NCBI RefSeq assembly: GCF_003583925.1
Contig: NZ_QYCN01000006.1
Coordinates: forward strand, 1 to 50,937
Origin: Hymenobacter rubripertinctus
Lineage (GTDB): Bacteria > Bacteroidota > Bacteroidia > Cytophagales > Hymenobacteraceae
Reading direction: 5' to 3'
Length of the DNA: 50,937 nt
Numbering within the stretch: position 1 is the first letter of the stretch; each line of letters starts with the position of its first letter. The notes below the pieces were generated by a model that had not been told where the DNA came from, searched no databases, and was given only the letters and a program-made list of their open reading frames with translations. Positions 34,513 through 41,347 of this stretch are shown here, in pieces. Both the position numbers and the translations under genes were made by a program.

Positions 34513-34552
34513 TAACTTTTTAACTTTCTACCTTCCCGACTTTCTAACTGAT
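34513..34552. repeat. Octamer tract before lepB
   Basis: Five degenerate 8-bp units TAACTTTT, TAACTTTC, TACCTTCC, CGACTTTC, TAACTGAT, ending 5 nt before the lepB ATG at 34558. The unit is 8 bp, unlike the 7-bp arrays elsewhere. Confidence 0.6.
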
Positions 34553-34557
34553 ACATC

Positions 34558-35766
34558 ATGGCAGTACAATCCTGGGAGAAATACCTCGAACAGAATCCAT
34601 CGGCTCCGGTACCCCCCGGGCAGGTGTCCAAGAAGCGTAAAAGCCCCGTCCGGGAGTGGGGCGACGCCATCCTGTTCGCGGTGGTGGCCGCCACGCTCAT
34701 CCGCTGGGCTACGTTTGAGGCCTACACCATTCCTACACCCAGCATGGAGCACACCCTGCTGGTGGGCGACTACCTGTTCGTGAGCAAGCTGCACTACGGC
34801 CCGCGCACGCCCCAGACGCCTTTACAGGTACCCCTGACCCACCAGACGGTGTGGGGCACCAGCCTTAAAAGCTACTCCGAGCTGATTCAGCTACCCAGCT
34901 ACCGGCTGCCCGGCTTTTCGGAGGTGAAGAACAACGACGTGGTGGTGTTCAACGTGCCCTTCGAGGCCGAGCACCCCGCCGACCTGCGCACCAACTACAT
35001 TAAGCGCTGCATCGGTATTGCCGGCGACGTGCTGGAGGTGCGTCAGGGCCAGGTGTTCATCAACGGGAAGCCCGCCAAAAACTTCCCCGAGATGCAGAGC
35101 AGCTACTTTCTGCAAGTCCCCGAGTCGAACGACGACCTGCTGGCCGCGTTCAAGAGCCACGGCGTGGTAGAGTACGGCGTGCCCGAGGGCCTGCCCTATC
35201 AGATGGATACCGAGCAGTACGGCCGCGGTTTTGAGGTGAGCATGACCCGCGCCGCCTACGACTACTTCAAGCAGCAGTCCTACGTGAAGGGCATCATCGA
35301 CCTGAAAACACCCATCGGCCAGAAGGAGCGCCAGGAGGTATTCCCCAACAACCCCGACTACCCGTACAGCCAACCTCTCCAGAACCCGCCCTTCCCCACC
35401 TGGAACAAGGACAACTACGGCCCGCTCCAGATTCCGAAGGAAGGCCAGACGGTGCAGCTCACGCCCCAGAATTCACCCCAGTACCAGAAAATCATTCTGC
35501 GCTACGAGCACAACGAGGGCATGAGCGTGGACGCCAGCGGGCAGATTCTGCAGAACGGCCAGCCTCTCACGAGCTATACCTTCAAGCAGAACTACTACTT
35601 CATGATGGGCGACAACCGCCATAACTCCCTCGATTCGCGCTTCTGGGGCTTCGTACCCGCCGACCATATCGTGGGCAAGGCCGTGCTCATCTGGCTCTCC
35701 GTAGACCCCAACGCCGACTTCATCCACCGCATCCGCTGGAACCGCCTCTTCAACTTGGTCGACTAG
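34558..35766 (+). CDS. lepB: Signal peptidase I
   Basis: Membrane serine protease that removes signal peptides from Sec substrates. A transmembrane segment (AILFAVVAATLIRWATF, about 37-53) precedes the catalytic Ser62 in TPSMEHTLLVGDYL. The catalytic Lys is Lys149 in NYIKRCIGIAGD, and box E GDNRHNSLDSRFWG starts near 351. About 200 residues separate Lys149 from box E, giving a 402-residue protein with a large periplasmic cap, common in Bacteroidota. It is last in the parA-lepB row. Confidence 0.95.
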   Translation: MAVQSWEKYLEQNPSAPVPPGQVSKKRKSPVREWGDAILFAVVAATLIRWATFEAYTIPTPSMEHTLLVGDYLFVSKLHYGPRTPQTPLQVPLTHQTVWGTSLKSYSELIQLPSYRLPGFSEVKNNDVVVFNVPFEAEHPADLRTNYIKRCIGIAGDVLEVRQGQVFINGKPAKNFPEMQSSYFLQVPESNDDLLAAFKSHGVVEYGVPEGLPYQMDTEQYGRGFEVSMTRAAYDYFKQQSYVKGIIDLKTPIGQKERQEVFPNNPDYPYSQPLQNPPFPTWNKDNYGPLQIPKEGQTVQLTPQNSPQYQKIILRYEHNEGMSVDASGQILQNGQPLTSYTFKQNYYFMMGDNRHNSLDSRFWGFVPADHIVGKAVLIWLSVDPNADFIHRIRWNRLFNLVD

Positions 35767-35956
35767 GATCACAGATGTTGCTGATGAAAGGGATGACGTT
35801 CGGTAGCAGATGAGCGCGTTTCATTACCGATGATCTAAAAAGAGAAAAGCCATTCTACCCGAATGGCTTTTCTCTTTTTAGATAGATATTCTCATCCGTC
35901 CTGGCGGCCGTTGAACGTCATCCCTTTCATCTGCAACATCAGCAACATCTGTGATC
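35767..35956. repeat. Nested inverted repeat around the lepB/ung terminator
   Basis: Outer arms: 35767-35801 and 35913-35956, identical except that the right arm has one extra 9-bp unit (GATGTTGCT/GATGTTGCA type on the complement). The arms consist of 9-bp units beginning GATG. They enclose a perfect terminator. Confidence 0.9.
35833..35883. terminator. Bidirectional terminator between lepB and ung
   Basis: Perfect 23-bp stem (35833-35855 with 35861-35883), loop TACCC. Core GAGAAAAGCCATTC, with A5 and T5 runs at the outer ends. It serves the convergent lepB and ung genes. Confidence 0.92.
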
Positions 35957-35970
35957 CATGTGTGATCTAT

Positions 35971-36636
35971 CTACCAGTGAATCGGCTGCTCGCCGTGCTG
36001 TTGCAGGTAGTCGTTGGTCTGGCTGAAGGGGCGGCTGCCGAAGAAGCCCCGGTCGGCGGCGTAGGGCGAGGGGTGGGCCGCCTTGAGCACAAGGTGCTTG
36101 TGGGCATCAATGATTTCGCCTTTTTTCTGGGCGGAGGCCCCCCAAAGAATGAACACAACGTGCTCCTTCTCATCGGAAATATGCTGGATGACGGCATCCG
36201 TGAACTGCTCCCAGCCTTTCTTCTGGTGGCTGGCGGGCTCCTTGGCCCGCACCGTGAGCGTGGCGTTGAGCAGCAGCACCCCTTGCTCGGCCCAGCGGTC
36301 GAGGTTGCCGTTGGCAGCGGGCGGCGTGGCGGGCAAATCGGCCTGCAACTCCTTGAAAATATTCTGGAGCGAAGGTGGGGTGCGCACGCCTTCGGCCACC
36401 GAAAAACTCAGGCCGTGGGCCTGGCCCGGGCCGTGGTAGGGGTCCTGGCCCAAAATCACTACCTTAAGCTTACTGAAGGGGCAGGCATCGAAGGCGTGGA
36501 AGATCTGGGGGCCGGGCGGGTACACCGCCGCCGTGGCATATTCGCCCTTCACAAAGGCAATCAGGTGCTGGAAGTAGGGCTTTTCAAACTCGGGCGCCAA
36601 CGCACGACGCCAGCTTTCTTCTATCTTTACCGACAT
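35971..36636 (-). CDS. ung: Uracil-DNA glycosylase
   Basis: Family-1 enzyme that removes uracil from DNA. Motif A is GQDPYHGPGQAHGLSFSV with the catalytic Asp, and motif B is the C-terminal HPSPYAADRGFFG. The ATG at 36636 (MSVKIEESW) gives 221 residues, the usual length; a TTG 36 bp upstream could add 12 residues. It is divergent from apaG and convergent with lepB. Confidence 0.96.
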   Translation of the reverse strand: MSVKIEESWRRALAPEFEKPYFQHLIAFVKGEYATAAVYPPGPQIFHAFDACPFSKLKVVILGQDPYHGPGQAHGLSFSVAEGVRTPPSLQNIFKELQADLPATPPAANGNLDRWAEQGVLLLNATLTVRAKEPASHQKKGWEQFTDAVIQHISDEKEHVVFILWGASAQKKGEIIDAHKHLVLKAAHPSPYAADRGFFGSRPFSQTNDYLQQHGEQPIHW

Positions 36637-36749
36637 AGGGGCAACAATTATTTTTTCGGTTTCCTGCGCCAATCCTTGCTTGGCTACCGTAGATAAACCA
36701 ATTTCCGGCCTGCGCTGTTAGCTTTTTTCTTCTCTGGAACTCAGCTGTT

Positions 36750-37136
36750 ATGAATACCACCACCACTCAGGGCGTAACCGTTAGTGTTACCACCAATTAC
36801 CTGCCCGATTATTCCAGCCCGGGTCAGGAGCATTACGTTTTCGCCTACAAAATCGATATCCGCAACAACAGCGAATATACGGTGAAGCTACTGCGCCGCC
36901 ACTGGTTTATCTACGATGCCAACGGCGTGGTGCGGGAAGTGGAGGGCGAGGGCATTGTGGGCCAGCAACCCACCCTGGAGCCCGGCGAATCGCACCAGTA
37001 CGTGTCGGGCTGCAACCTGAAATCGGGCCTGGGCAAGATGCGCGGAACCTACCAGATGGAGCGCCTGATGGATGGCAGCGAGTTCACCGTCGAAATCCCG
37101 GAGTTTACGCTGGTAGTGCCCTACCGGCTCAACTAA
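36750..37136 (+). CDS. apaG: ApaG domain protein
   Basis: A 128-residue single ApaG domain, a fibronectin-like beta fold. Diagnostic stretches are FAYKIDIRNNSEYTVKLLRRHW, here split by position 32-53, and the loop GVVREVEGEGIVGQQPTLEPGE. ApaG has been linked to cobalt/magnesium resistance and diadenosine tetraphosphate levels, but its mechanism is unclear. It is followed by its own terminator. Confidence 0.95.
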   Translation: MNTTTTQGVTVSVTTNYLPDYSSPGQEHYVFAYKIDIRNNSEYTVKLLRRHWFIYDANGVVREVEGEGIVGQQPTLEPGESHQYVSGCNLKSGLGKMRGTYQMERLMDGSEFTVEIPEFTLVVPYRLN

Positions 37137-37162
37137 CCGTTTTTTTCCTCAGCTCCCAGATC

Positions 37163-37189
37163 AGCCGCTCCTTCGGGGGCGGCTTTTTT
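37163..37189 (+). terminator. Terminator of apaG
   Basis: 9-bp stem AGCCGCTCC/GGGGGCGGCT (one G-T pair) with a 4-base loop and T6. Confidence 0.88.
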
Positions 37190-37247
37190 ATGCCATTGAA
37201 AACGGCTCGCGGCCTGCCGCGCAATCCCGGGGCCATTTTCGCATTCC

Positions 37248-37327
37248 GTATACAGACCTCATCCGGGGAGGAAGCGTGTATACCTGCCCTAGTATACACG
37301 CTTCCTCCCCGGATGAGGTCTGTATAC
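37248..37327. repeat. Perfect 36-bp inverted repeat with GTATAC ends
   Basis: Arms 37248-37283 and 37292-37327 are exact complements, with an 8-base loop CTGCCCTA. Each arm begins and ends in GTATAC, itself a palindrome. The words TAGTATACACGC and GTATACTAG recur elsewhere in the window. Confidence 0.95.
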
Positions 37328-37449
37328 TAGGGTAGGTATACACGAGTCGTCCTTAGATGAAGAGTGTATACCAAACACAACTGGCAGCGGGTTGCCCGCG
37401 TCGGGTGAGGCTTTGCGACGGGAGGACGGGCATTCTGGCCGGCGCGAAG

Positions 37450-37457
37450 TAGCTTTG
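37450..37457 (+). promoter_or_regulatory. -7 box before the methyltransferase gene
   Basis: Perfect TAGCTTTG; transcription would start near 37464, about 30 nt before the chosen TTG start. No -33 element at normal distance. Confidence 0.45.
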
Positions 37458-37492
37458 CTCACCTGCTTACTTTACCGGGGCAACGCCCCACT

Positions 37493-38338
37493 TTGCCCTA
37501 CTGCGTCTTGCTTTTCCAAATCCTCAGCTTCCTGCGGTTTCTGCTGCGCTCCGGCAACGCCCACGGGCTGCATTCGCCCTTCGTGTTCGGGCTCTACACC
37601 CACGTCATCAACCACGCTGGCACGTTTGCGGCCAACACGCGCGTGGAAACACGCCGCACCGAGTTGCTGGCCGACTCTACCGCCATTGCGGTGCGCGACT
37701 TCGGGGCAGGCTCGCACACCGGGGCGGGCCGCACGCGCCGCCTGCGCGACATTGCCCGCACTGCTGCCAAACCGCCAAGGCTGGCGCAGCTGCTGTTCCG
37801 GCTCGTCAACCACTTTCAGCCGGGCACAGTGGTGGAGTTGGGCACGTCGCTGGGCCTCACCACGGCCTACCTGGCCGCGGCCAACTCCCAGGCCCGGGTG
37901 CTCACTTTTGAAGGGTGCCCGGCCACGGCGGCCGTAGCCCGCCAGACCTTCCAGGCAGTGGGCATACACAACGTAACGCTCATCGAAGGCAACCTCGACG
38001 ACACCCTCACTCCCACCCTGGCCGCGCTGCCCGCCCCCGTCGATTTTGCCTTCTTCGACGGCAACCACCGCTACGAGCCCACCCTGCGCTACTTCGAGCA
38101 GTTGAACCGCCACCGCACCGACCACAGCGTGTTCGTACTCGACGACATCCACTGGTCGGCGGACATGGAACGGGCCTGGGCCACCATCCAGCAGCACCCC
38201 GACGTGACGCTGACTATCGACTTGTTTTACATCGGCCTGGTCTTCTTCCGCCCCAACCAGCCCAAGCAGCATTTCGCGCTGCGCTTCGATAATCTGCTGG
38301 ATAAGCTCCTGGAGCAAACCCGGGCATTCGGGGCGTAG
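37493..38338 (+). CDS. Class I SAM-dependent methyltransferase
   Basis: A 281-residue methyltransferase related to O-methyltransferases. The N-terminal helix FLRFLLRSGNAHGLHSPFVF is characteristic of a Bacteroidota-restricted group. The SAM motif is VVELGTSLGLTTAYLA, then the acidic FAFFDGNHRYEPTLRYFE and VFVLDDIHWSADMERAW. The start is uncertain: no ATG is suitable, TTG at 37493 or TTG at 37508 both work, and the second gives the common MLFQILSF opening. Substrate unknown. Confidence 0.82.
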   Translation: MPYCVLLFQILSFLRFLLRSGNAHGLHSPFVFGLYTHVINHAGTFAANTRVETRRTELLADSTAIAVRDFGAGSHTGAGRTRRLRDIARTAAKPPRLAQLLFRLVNHFQPGTVVELGTSLGLTTAYLAAANSQARVLTFEGCPATAAVARQTFQAVGIHNVTLIEGNLDDTLTPTLAALPAPVDFAFFDGNHRYEPTLRYFEQLNRHRTDHSVFVLDDIHWSADMERAWATIQQHPDVTLTIDLFYIGLVFFRPNQPKQHFALRFDNLLDKLLEQTRAFGA

Positions 38339-38344
38339 TTTTTG

Positions 38345-38524
38345 GTTGTCAGTTGTCAGTTGTCAGTTGTCAGTTGTCAGTAAAAGAACGTCATCCTGAA
38401 CGGAGCGAAGGATCCTCTCAAGTCAGCACGAATCGTTATTACGGTCGTTCCAACGTGAAAAGATCCTTCGCTCCGCTCAGGATGACGTTCTGTTACTGGC
38501 AACTGACAACCAGCAACTGAAAAC
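38345..38524. repeat. Nested element: heptamer arms around TCATYCYGA palindrome, copy 4
   Basis: Outer left: five perfect GTTGTCA units (38345-38379). Outer right: TGGCAAC, TGACAAC, CAGCAAC, TGAAAAC (38497-38524), the same unit inverted. Inside, 30-bp arms 38385-38414 and 38462-38491 pair with one mismatch. The element reaches the last base before the kdsA stop codon. Confidence 0.92.
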
Positions 38525-39349
38525 TCAACGCACTGCTTCCCGCACGCGGGTCAGCTTTACCAGCAGGTCTTCCAGCTGGTCCAGGACCAGCATATTGGCC
38601 CCGTCGGATTTGGCGGTGGCCGGCGTGGGGTGGGTTTCGATGAACAGGCCGTCGGCCCCCACGGCAATGGCGGCTTTGGCAATAGTTTCGATGAGCGCCG
38701 GCTGGCCGCCCGTCACGCCGCTGCTCTGGTTGGGGCGTTGCAGCGAGTGGGTTACGTCCATCACTACCGGTACGCCGAAGGCGCGCATAGCGGGCAGGTT
38801 GCGGAAGTCCACCACCAGGTCAGAGTAGCCGAAGGAGTTGCCCCGGTCGGTCAGCAGCACGTGCTCGTTGCCCGACTGCCGGATTTTGTCCACTGCGAAC
38901 TGCATGGATTCGCCGTTCAGAAACTGTCCTTTCTTCACGTTGACGACCTTGCCGGTTTGGGCAGCCGCAATGAGCAAATCGGTCTGCCGGCACAGAAAGG
39001 CCGGAATCTGGAGCACGTCTACGTACTCGGCTGCCATAGCCGCTTCGCCCGATTCGTGGATGTCGGTGACGGTGGGCACCCCGATTTCGCGGCTCACTTT
39101 CTGGAGGATGCGCAGGGCCTTCTCGTCGCCGATGCCGGTGTAGGAATCGAGGCGGGAGCGGTTGGCCTTGCGGTAGGAGCCTTTGAAGATGAAGGGAATC
39201 TGGAGCTTGTCGGTGATATGCTGGACCCGCTCGGCGATACGCAGGGCCATGTCTTCACCTTCAATCACGCAGGGGCCGGCCATCAGAAAAAACTGGCCGG
39301 AGTTGGTGTTGCGGAAGTGCGGCAGCACGTTGGCTAAGGCTTCAATCAT
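38525..39349 (-). CDS. kdsA: 3-deoxy-8-phosphooctulonate synthase
   Basis: Condenses arabinose 5-phosphate with phosphoenolpyruvate to Kdo 8-phosphate for lipopolysaccharide. The 274-residue protein has MAGPCVIEGEDMALRIAE near the N-terminus, FKGSYRKANRSR, and the C-terminal VMDVTHSLQRPNQSSGVTGG. The PNQ-type residues replace those of the related DAHP synthases. It is followed by a nested repeat element and preceded by palindromic copy 5. Confidence 0.96.
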   Translation of the reverse strand: MIEALANVLPHFRNTNSGQFFLMAGPCVIEGEDMALRIAERVQHITDKLQIPFIFKGSYRKANRSRLDSYTGIGDEKALRILQKVSREIGVPTVTDIHESGEAAMAAEYVDVLQIPAFLCRQTDLLIAAAQTGKVVNVKKGQFLNGESMQFAVDKIRQSGNEHVLLTDRGNSFGYSDLVVDFRNLPAMRAFGVPVVMDVTHSLQRPNQSSGVTGGQPALIETIAKAAIAVGADGLFIETHPTPATAKSDGANMLVLDQLEDLLVKLTRVREAVR

Positions 39350-39390
39350 GGTGGTTGGGGGCTTGGGGACTTGGGCTGGGAAACGGTTTT

Positions 39391-39488
39391 GTCATCCTGA
39401 GCTTACGAAGGATCCTCTCACGCCGGAACAGTCCTATCAACGACTCGTTTTGACGTGAAACCACGGTCCTTCGCCAGCTCAGGATGAC
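39391..39488. repeat. TCATYCYGA palindromic element, copy 5
   Basis: 24-bp arms (39391-39414 and 39465-39488) with three mismatches, so the most decayed copy. The loop shares CGACTCGTT and GACGTGAAA words with copies 2 and 4. It lies between two minus-strand genes. Confidence 0.85.
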
Positions 39489-39497
39489 GGTTCTTTC

Positions 39498-40121
39498 TTA
39501 TTCATCACCGTCTATCAGCGGCTTGCGTTTCAAACAGATAAAAAGCTCCTTACCCTGGCGGGGCTTAAGGGAGTTGGTGGCGGTTTCGAAGTGTTGGACG
39601 TCGAAGTAAGGGGCGAAATACGCCTCGTACTCCGGGCGGCTGCCCCCGAAGGGCGGGCCGGCCTTCTCAAATTCGGTGTCGAAGAGCAGGCCCATGAGCG
39701 TACCGCCGGGCCGGAGCAGGCCAGCAGCCTGCCGGGCGTAGGCGGGCCGCAGGGCCGGGTCGAGGGCGCAGAAAAACGTTTGTTCGACCAGCAAATCGAA
39801 AGCGGGCGTGGGCTGGAGGGCAAAAAAATCGGTGCGCAGCAAGTGTTCCGCCGGAAAATCGGGCACGCGCCGGGCCAGGGCTTCAAGGGGCGCGGGGGCC
39901 AGGTCGGCGACCCACACGTTGGGCCAGCCGGCAGCGTGCAGATACTCAGCCTCGTAGGCGTTGCCGGCCCCGGGAATCAGAATCCGACGGGCATCGGGCT
40001 TACCCAACTGGGCAAAATATTCGCGCAGGGGCGGCGTTATGGCGCCCGCATCCCAGCCGGTTTGGCCGCTTACGTAGCGCTGCTGCCAGTAAGCAGCATC
40101 AAAAGGCAAATCCGGGGGCAT
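39498..40121 (-). CDS. Thiopurine-methyltransferase-family SAM-dependent methyltransferase
   Basis: A 207-residue protein of the TPMT superfamily. The N-terminal YWQQRYVSGQTGWDAG is the family marker, followed by the SAM site RILIPGAGNAYEAEYL and the VEQTFFCALDPALRPAYA segment. Bacterial members methylate diverse sulphur, selenium or halide acceptors; this one's substrate is not known. The gene is divergent from the coiled-coil protein, with facing promoters. Confidence 0.88.
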   Translation of the reverse strand: MPPDLPFDAAYWQQRYVSGQTGWDAGAITPPLREYFAQLGKPDARRILIPGAGNAYEAEYLHAAGWPNVWVADLAPAPLEALARRVPDFPAEHLLRTDFFALQPTPAFDLLVEQTFFCALDPALRPAYARQAAGLLRPGGTLMGLLFDTEFEKAGPPFGGSRPEYEAYFAPYFDVQHFETATNSLKPRQGKELFICLKRKPLIDGDE

Positions 40122-40148
40122 ATCGTGGCAGGGTTGTACCTTCGGCGC

Positions 40149-40178
40149 TTGCCGGGGTAAGGAACTCCGTTATTTTTG
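40149..40178 (+). promoter_or_regulatory. Promoter of the coiled-coil protein gene
   Basis: TTG (40149-40151), 19 nt, perfect TATTTTTG (40171-40178). Start of transcription expected near 40185, about 50 nt before ATG. Confidence 0.7.
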
Positions 40179-40181
40179 TCT

Positions 40182-40189
40182 CAAAGGTA
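40182..40189 (-). promoter_or_regulatory. -7 box of the TPMT-family gene
   Basis: Perfect TACCTTTG on the minus strand, about 60 nt before ATG and 3 bp from the opposing plus-strand box. No -33 element recognised. Confidence 0.5.
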
Positions 40190-40235
40190 GTACCTGCGCC
40201 CGGACTCTCCGGGCTTCACTTAACCCCTCTCGACT

Positions 40236-41183
40236 ATGGAACAAGATCAGAGCCCCGAGCCGAAGAACAACAACCGCGTCCTGCTGATTGTGGCCCTCAT
40301 TCTGGTGCTGTTGGGCATCAATGGGTTCCTGTTCTACATGAACCAGCAAAAGACCAAACAGAACGAGCAGCTCCAGGCCGATGTCGTCACCAAAGATGCC
40401 AAACTCGAAGACCAGATCAAGCAGTACGAAGCCCTGAAGGCTGATTACGAGCGCCAGAGTCAGGAAGTGCAGGGCATGGGCCTGGCCAACGATTCGCTGG
40501 TAGCCAAGCTGGCCCAGATCAACTCCGACCTGCTGAAACTGCGCTCCTTCCGGGCCAGCAGCTTCAGCGTAGCCGAGCAGCGCCGCTTCAAGCAGCGCGC
40601 CGCCAGCTTCGAGGTGCAGCTGCGCAAGAAGGACGAAGAAATTTCCCAGCTCAAGGCTGATAACGAGGCGCTTTACACCGAAGCCACCACCCTTAAGGAG
40701 CGGCAAAACAAGCTTACCGATACCATTTCGTCGGTAGTGCGCTCCAACCGTGAGCTGATCGAAAAAGTAGCCGTGGCCTCGCGCCTGCAAGCCGAAAACA
40801 TCCGCGTGGGCGTCGTCAACAGCCGCGACAAGGAGAAGGAGGACACCGACAATGAGTTCAAGGCCAAGCGGGTCGAGAAAATCAAAGTAACCTTTAACCT
40901 GGCCCGCAACGACGTTTCGCCGAAGGAAACCAAGGAAATCATGATGCGCCTGATCGAGCCCGACGGCGCGGCGCTCTACAACCTGAGCACCGGCGGTGGC
41001 ACGTTCATGATTGAGGGCTCCGAGGCGTTCTACACGGCTAAGCAGGACCTCGTGTTCGACAATACGCGCCAGCCCGTGCAGTTCCTGTACGCCAAAGGCG
41101 CGCCCTACAAAACCGGCCTGCACACCGTGGAACTCTACGAAGGCGGCGTGATGATTGGCAAAACCACCTTCACCCTCAAATAA
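40236..41183 (+). CDS. Coiled-coil protein with one N-terminal membrane segment
   Basis: A 315-residue protein: a short polar N-terminus, one transmembrane helix (VLLIVALILVLLGINGFLFY, about 15-34), then a long charged coiled coil (about 38-200, e.g. QLRKKDEEISQLKADNEAL). The C-terminal globular part of about 100 residues is beta-rich (IKVTFNLARNDVS to GKTTFTLK) and probably lies outside the cytoplasm. I do not recognise a named family, though similar proteins occur in Bacteroidota. It has a good promoter of its own and is convergent with cyanophycin synthetase; a shared role is not implied. Confidence 0.75.
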   Translation: MEQDQSPEPKNNNRVLLIVALILVLLGINGFLFYMNQQKTKQNEQLQADVVTKDAKLEDQIKQYEALKADYERQSQEVQGMGLANDSLVAKLAQINSDLLKLRSFRASSFSVAEQRRFKQRAASFEVQLRKKDEEISQLKADNEALYTEATTLKERQNKLTDTISSVVRSNRELIEKVAVASRLQAENIRVGVVNSRDKEKEDTDNEFKAKRVEKIKVTFNLARNDVSPKETKEIMMRLIEPDGAALYNLSTGGGTFMIEGSEAFYTAKQDLVFDNTRQPVQFLYAKGAPYKTGLHTVELYEGGVMIGKTTFTLK

Positions 41184-41347
41184 GGATCACGGATTAGCGC
41201 GGATTTTAACGGATTTCACGGATTTTGTAGCTGGGCCTAACGGCATCGTCTACTGCCACAAAAAAGCGAAAGGCCACCTCAGTTGAGGTGGCCTTTCGCT
41301 TTTTTAATAGGCTACAAAATCCGTGGAATCCGTGCTAATCCGTGATC
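41184..41347. repeat. Nested CGGATT inverted repeat around the cphA terminator
   Basis: The left arm 41184-41231 and right arm 41311-41347 are inverted copies (right arm slightly shorter), built on CGGATT every 9-10 bp. The first 44 bases after 41184 equal 27265-27308. They enclose a perfect terminator. The right arm extends 13 bases into cphA and supplies its last codons and stop. Confidence 0.9.
41260..41305. terminator. Bidirectional terminator between coiled-coil gene and cphA
   Basis: Perfect 21-bp stem (41260-41280 with 41285-41305), loop AGTT, core GCGAAAGGCCACCTC, A6 and T6 at the ends. Confidence 0.93.

Larger units (their letters stand above)
37137..37492. other. Intergenic region with terminator and long inverted repeat
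   Basis: A 356-bp non-coding stretch. It contains the apaG terminator (37163-37189), the perfect 36-bp inverted repeat (37248-37327), a trailing degenerate copy of its GTATAC motifs to about 37382, and a -7 box at 37450. I see no reading frame that looks coding. Confidence 0.6.

Noticed and set aside
38345..38379. CRISPR array
   Set aside because: The regular repeats here and at 12287-12341 and 19141-19182 have 7-bp units with no spacers, and no cas gene is in the window.
25301..39488. Composite transposon bounded by the palindromic elements
   Set aside because: The five palindromes are each self-contained with complementary arms. Genes between them are core genes in conserved order, and no transposase or target-site duplication was seen.
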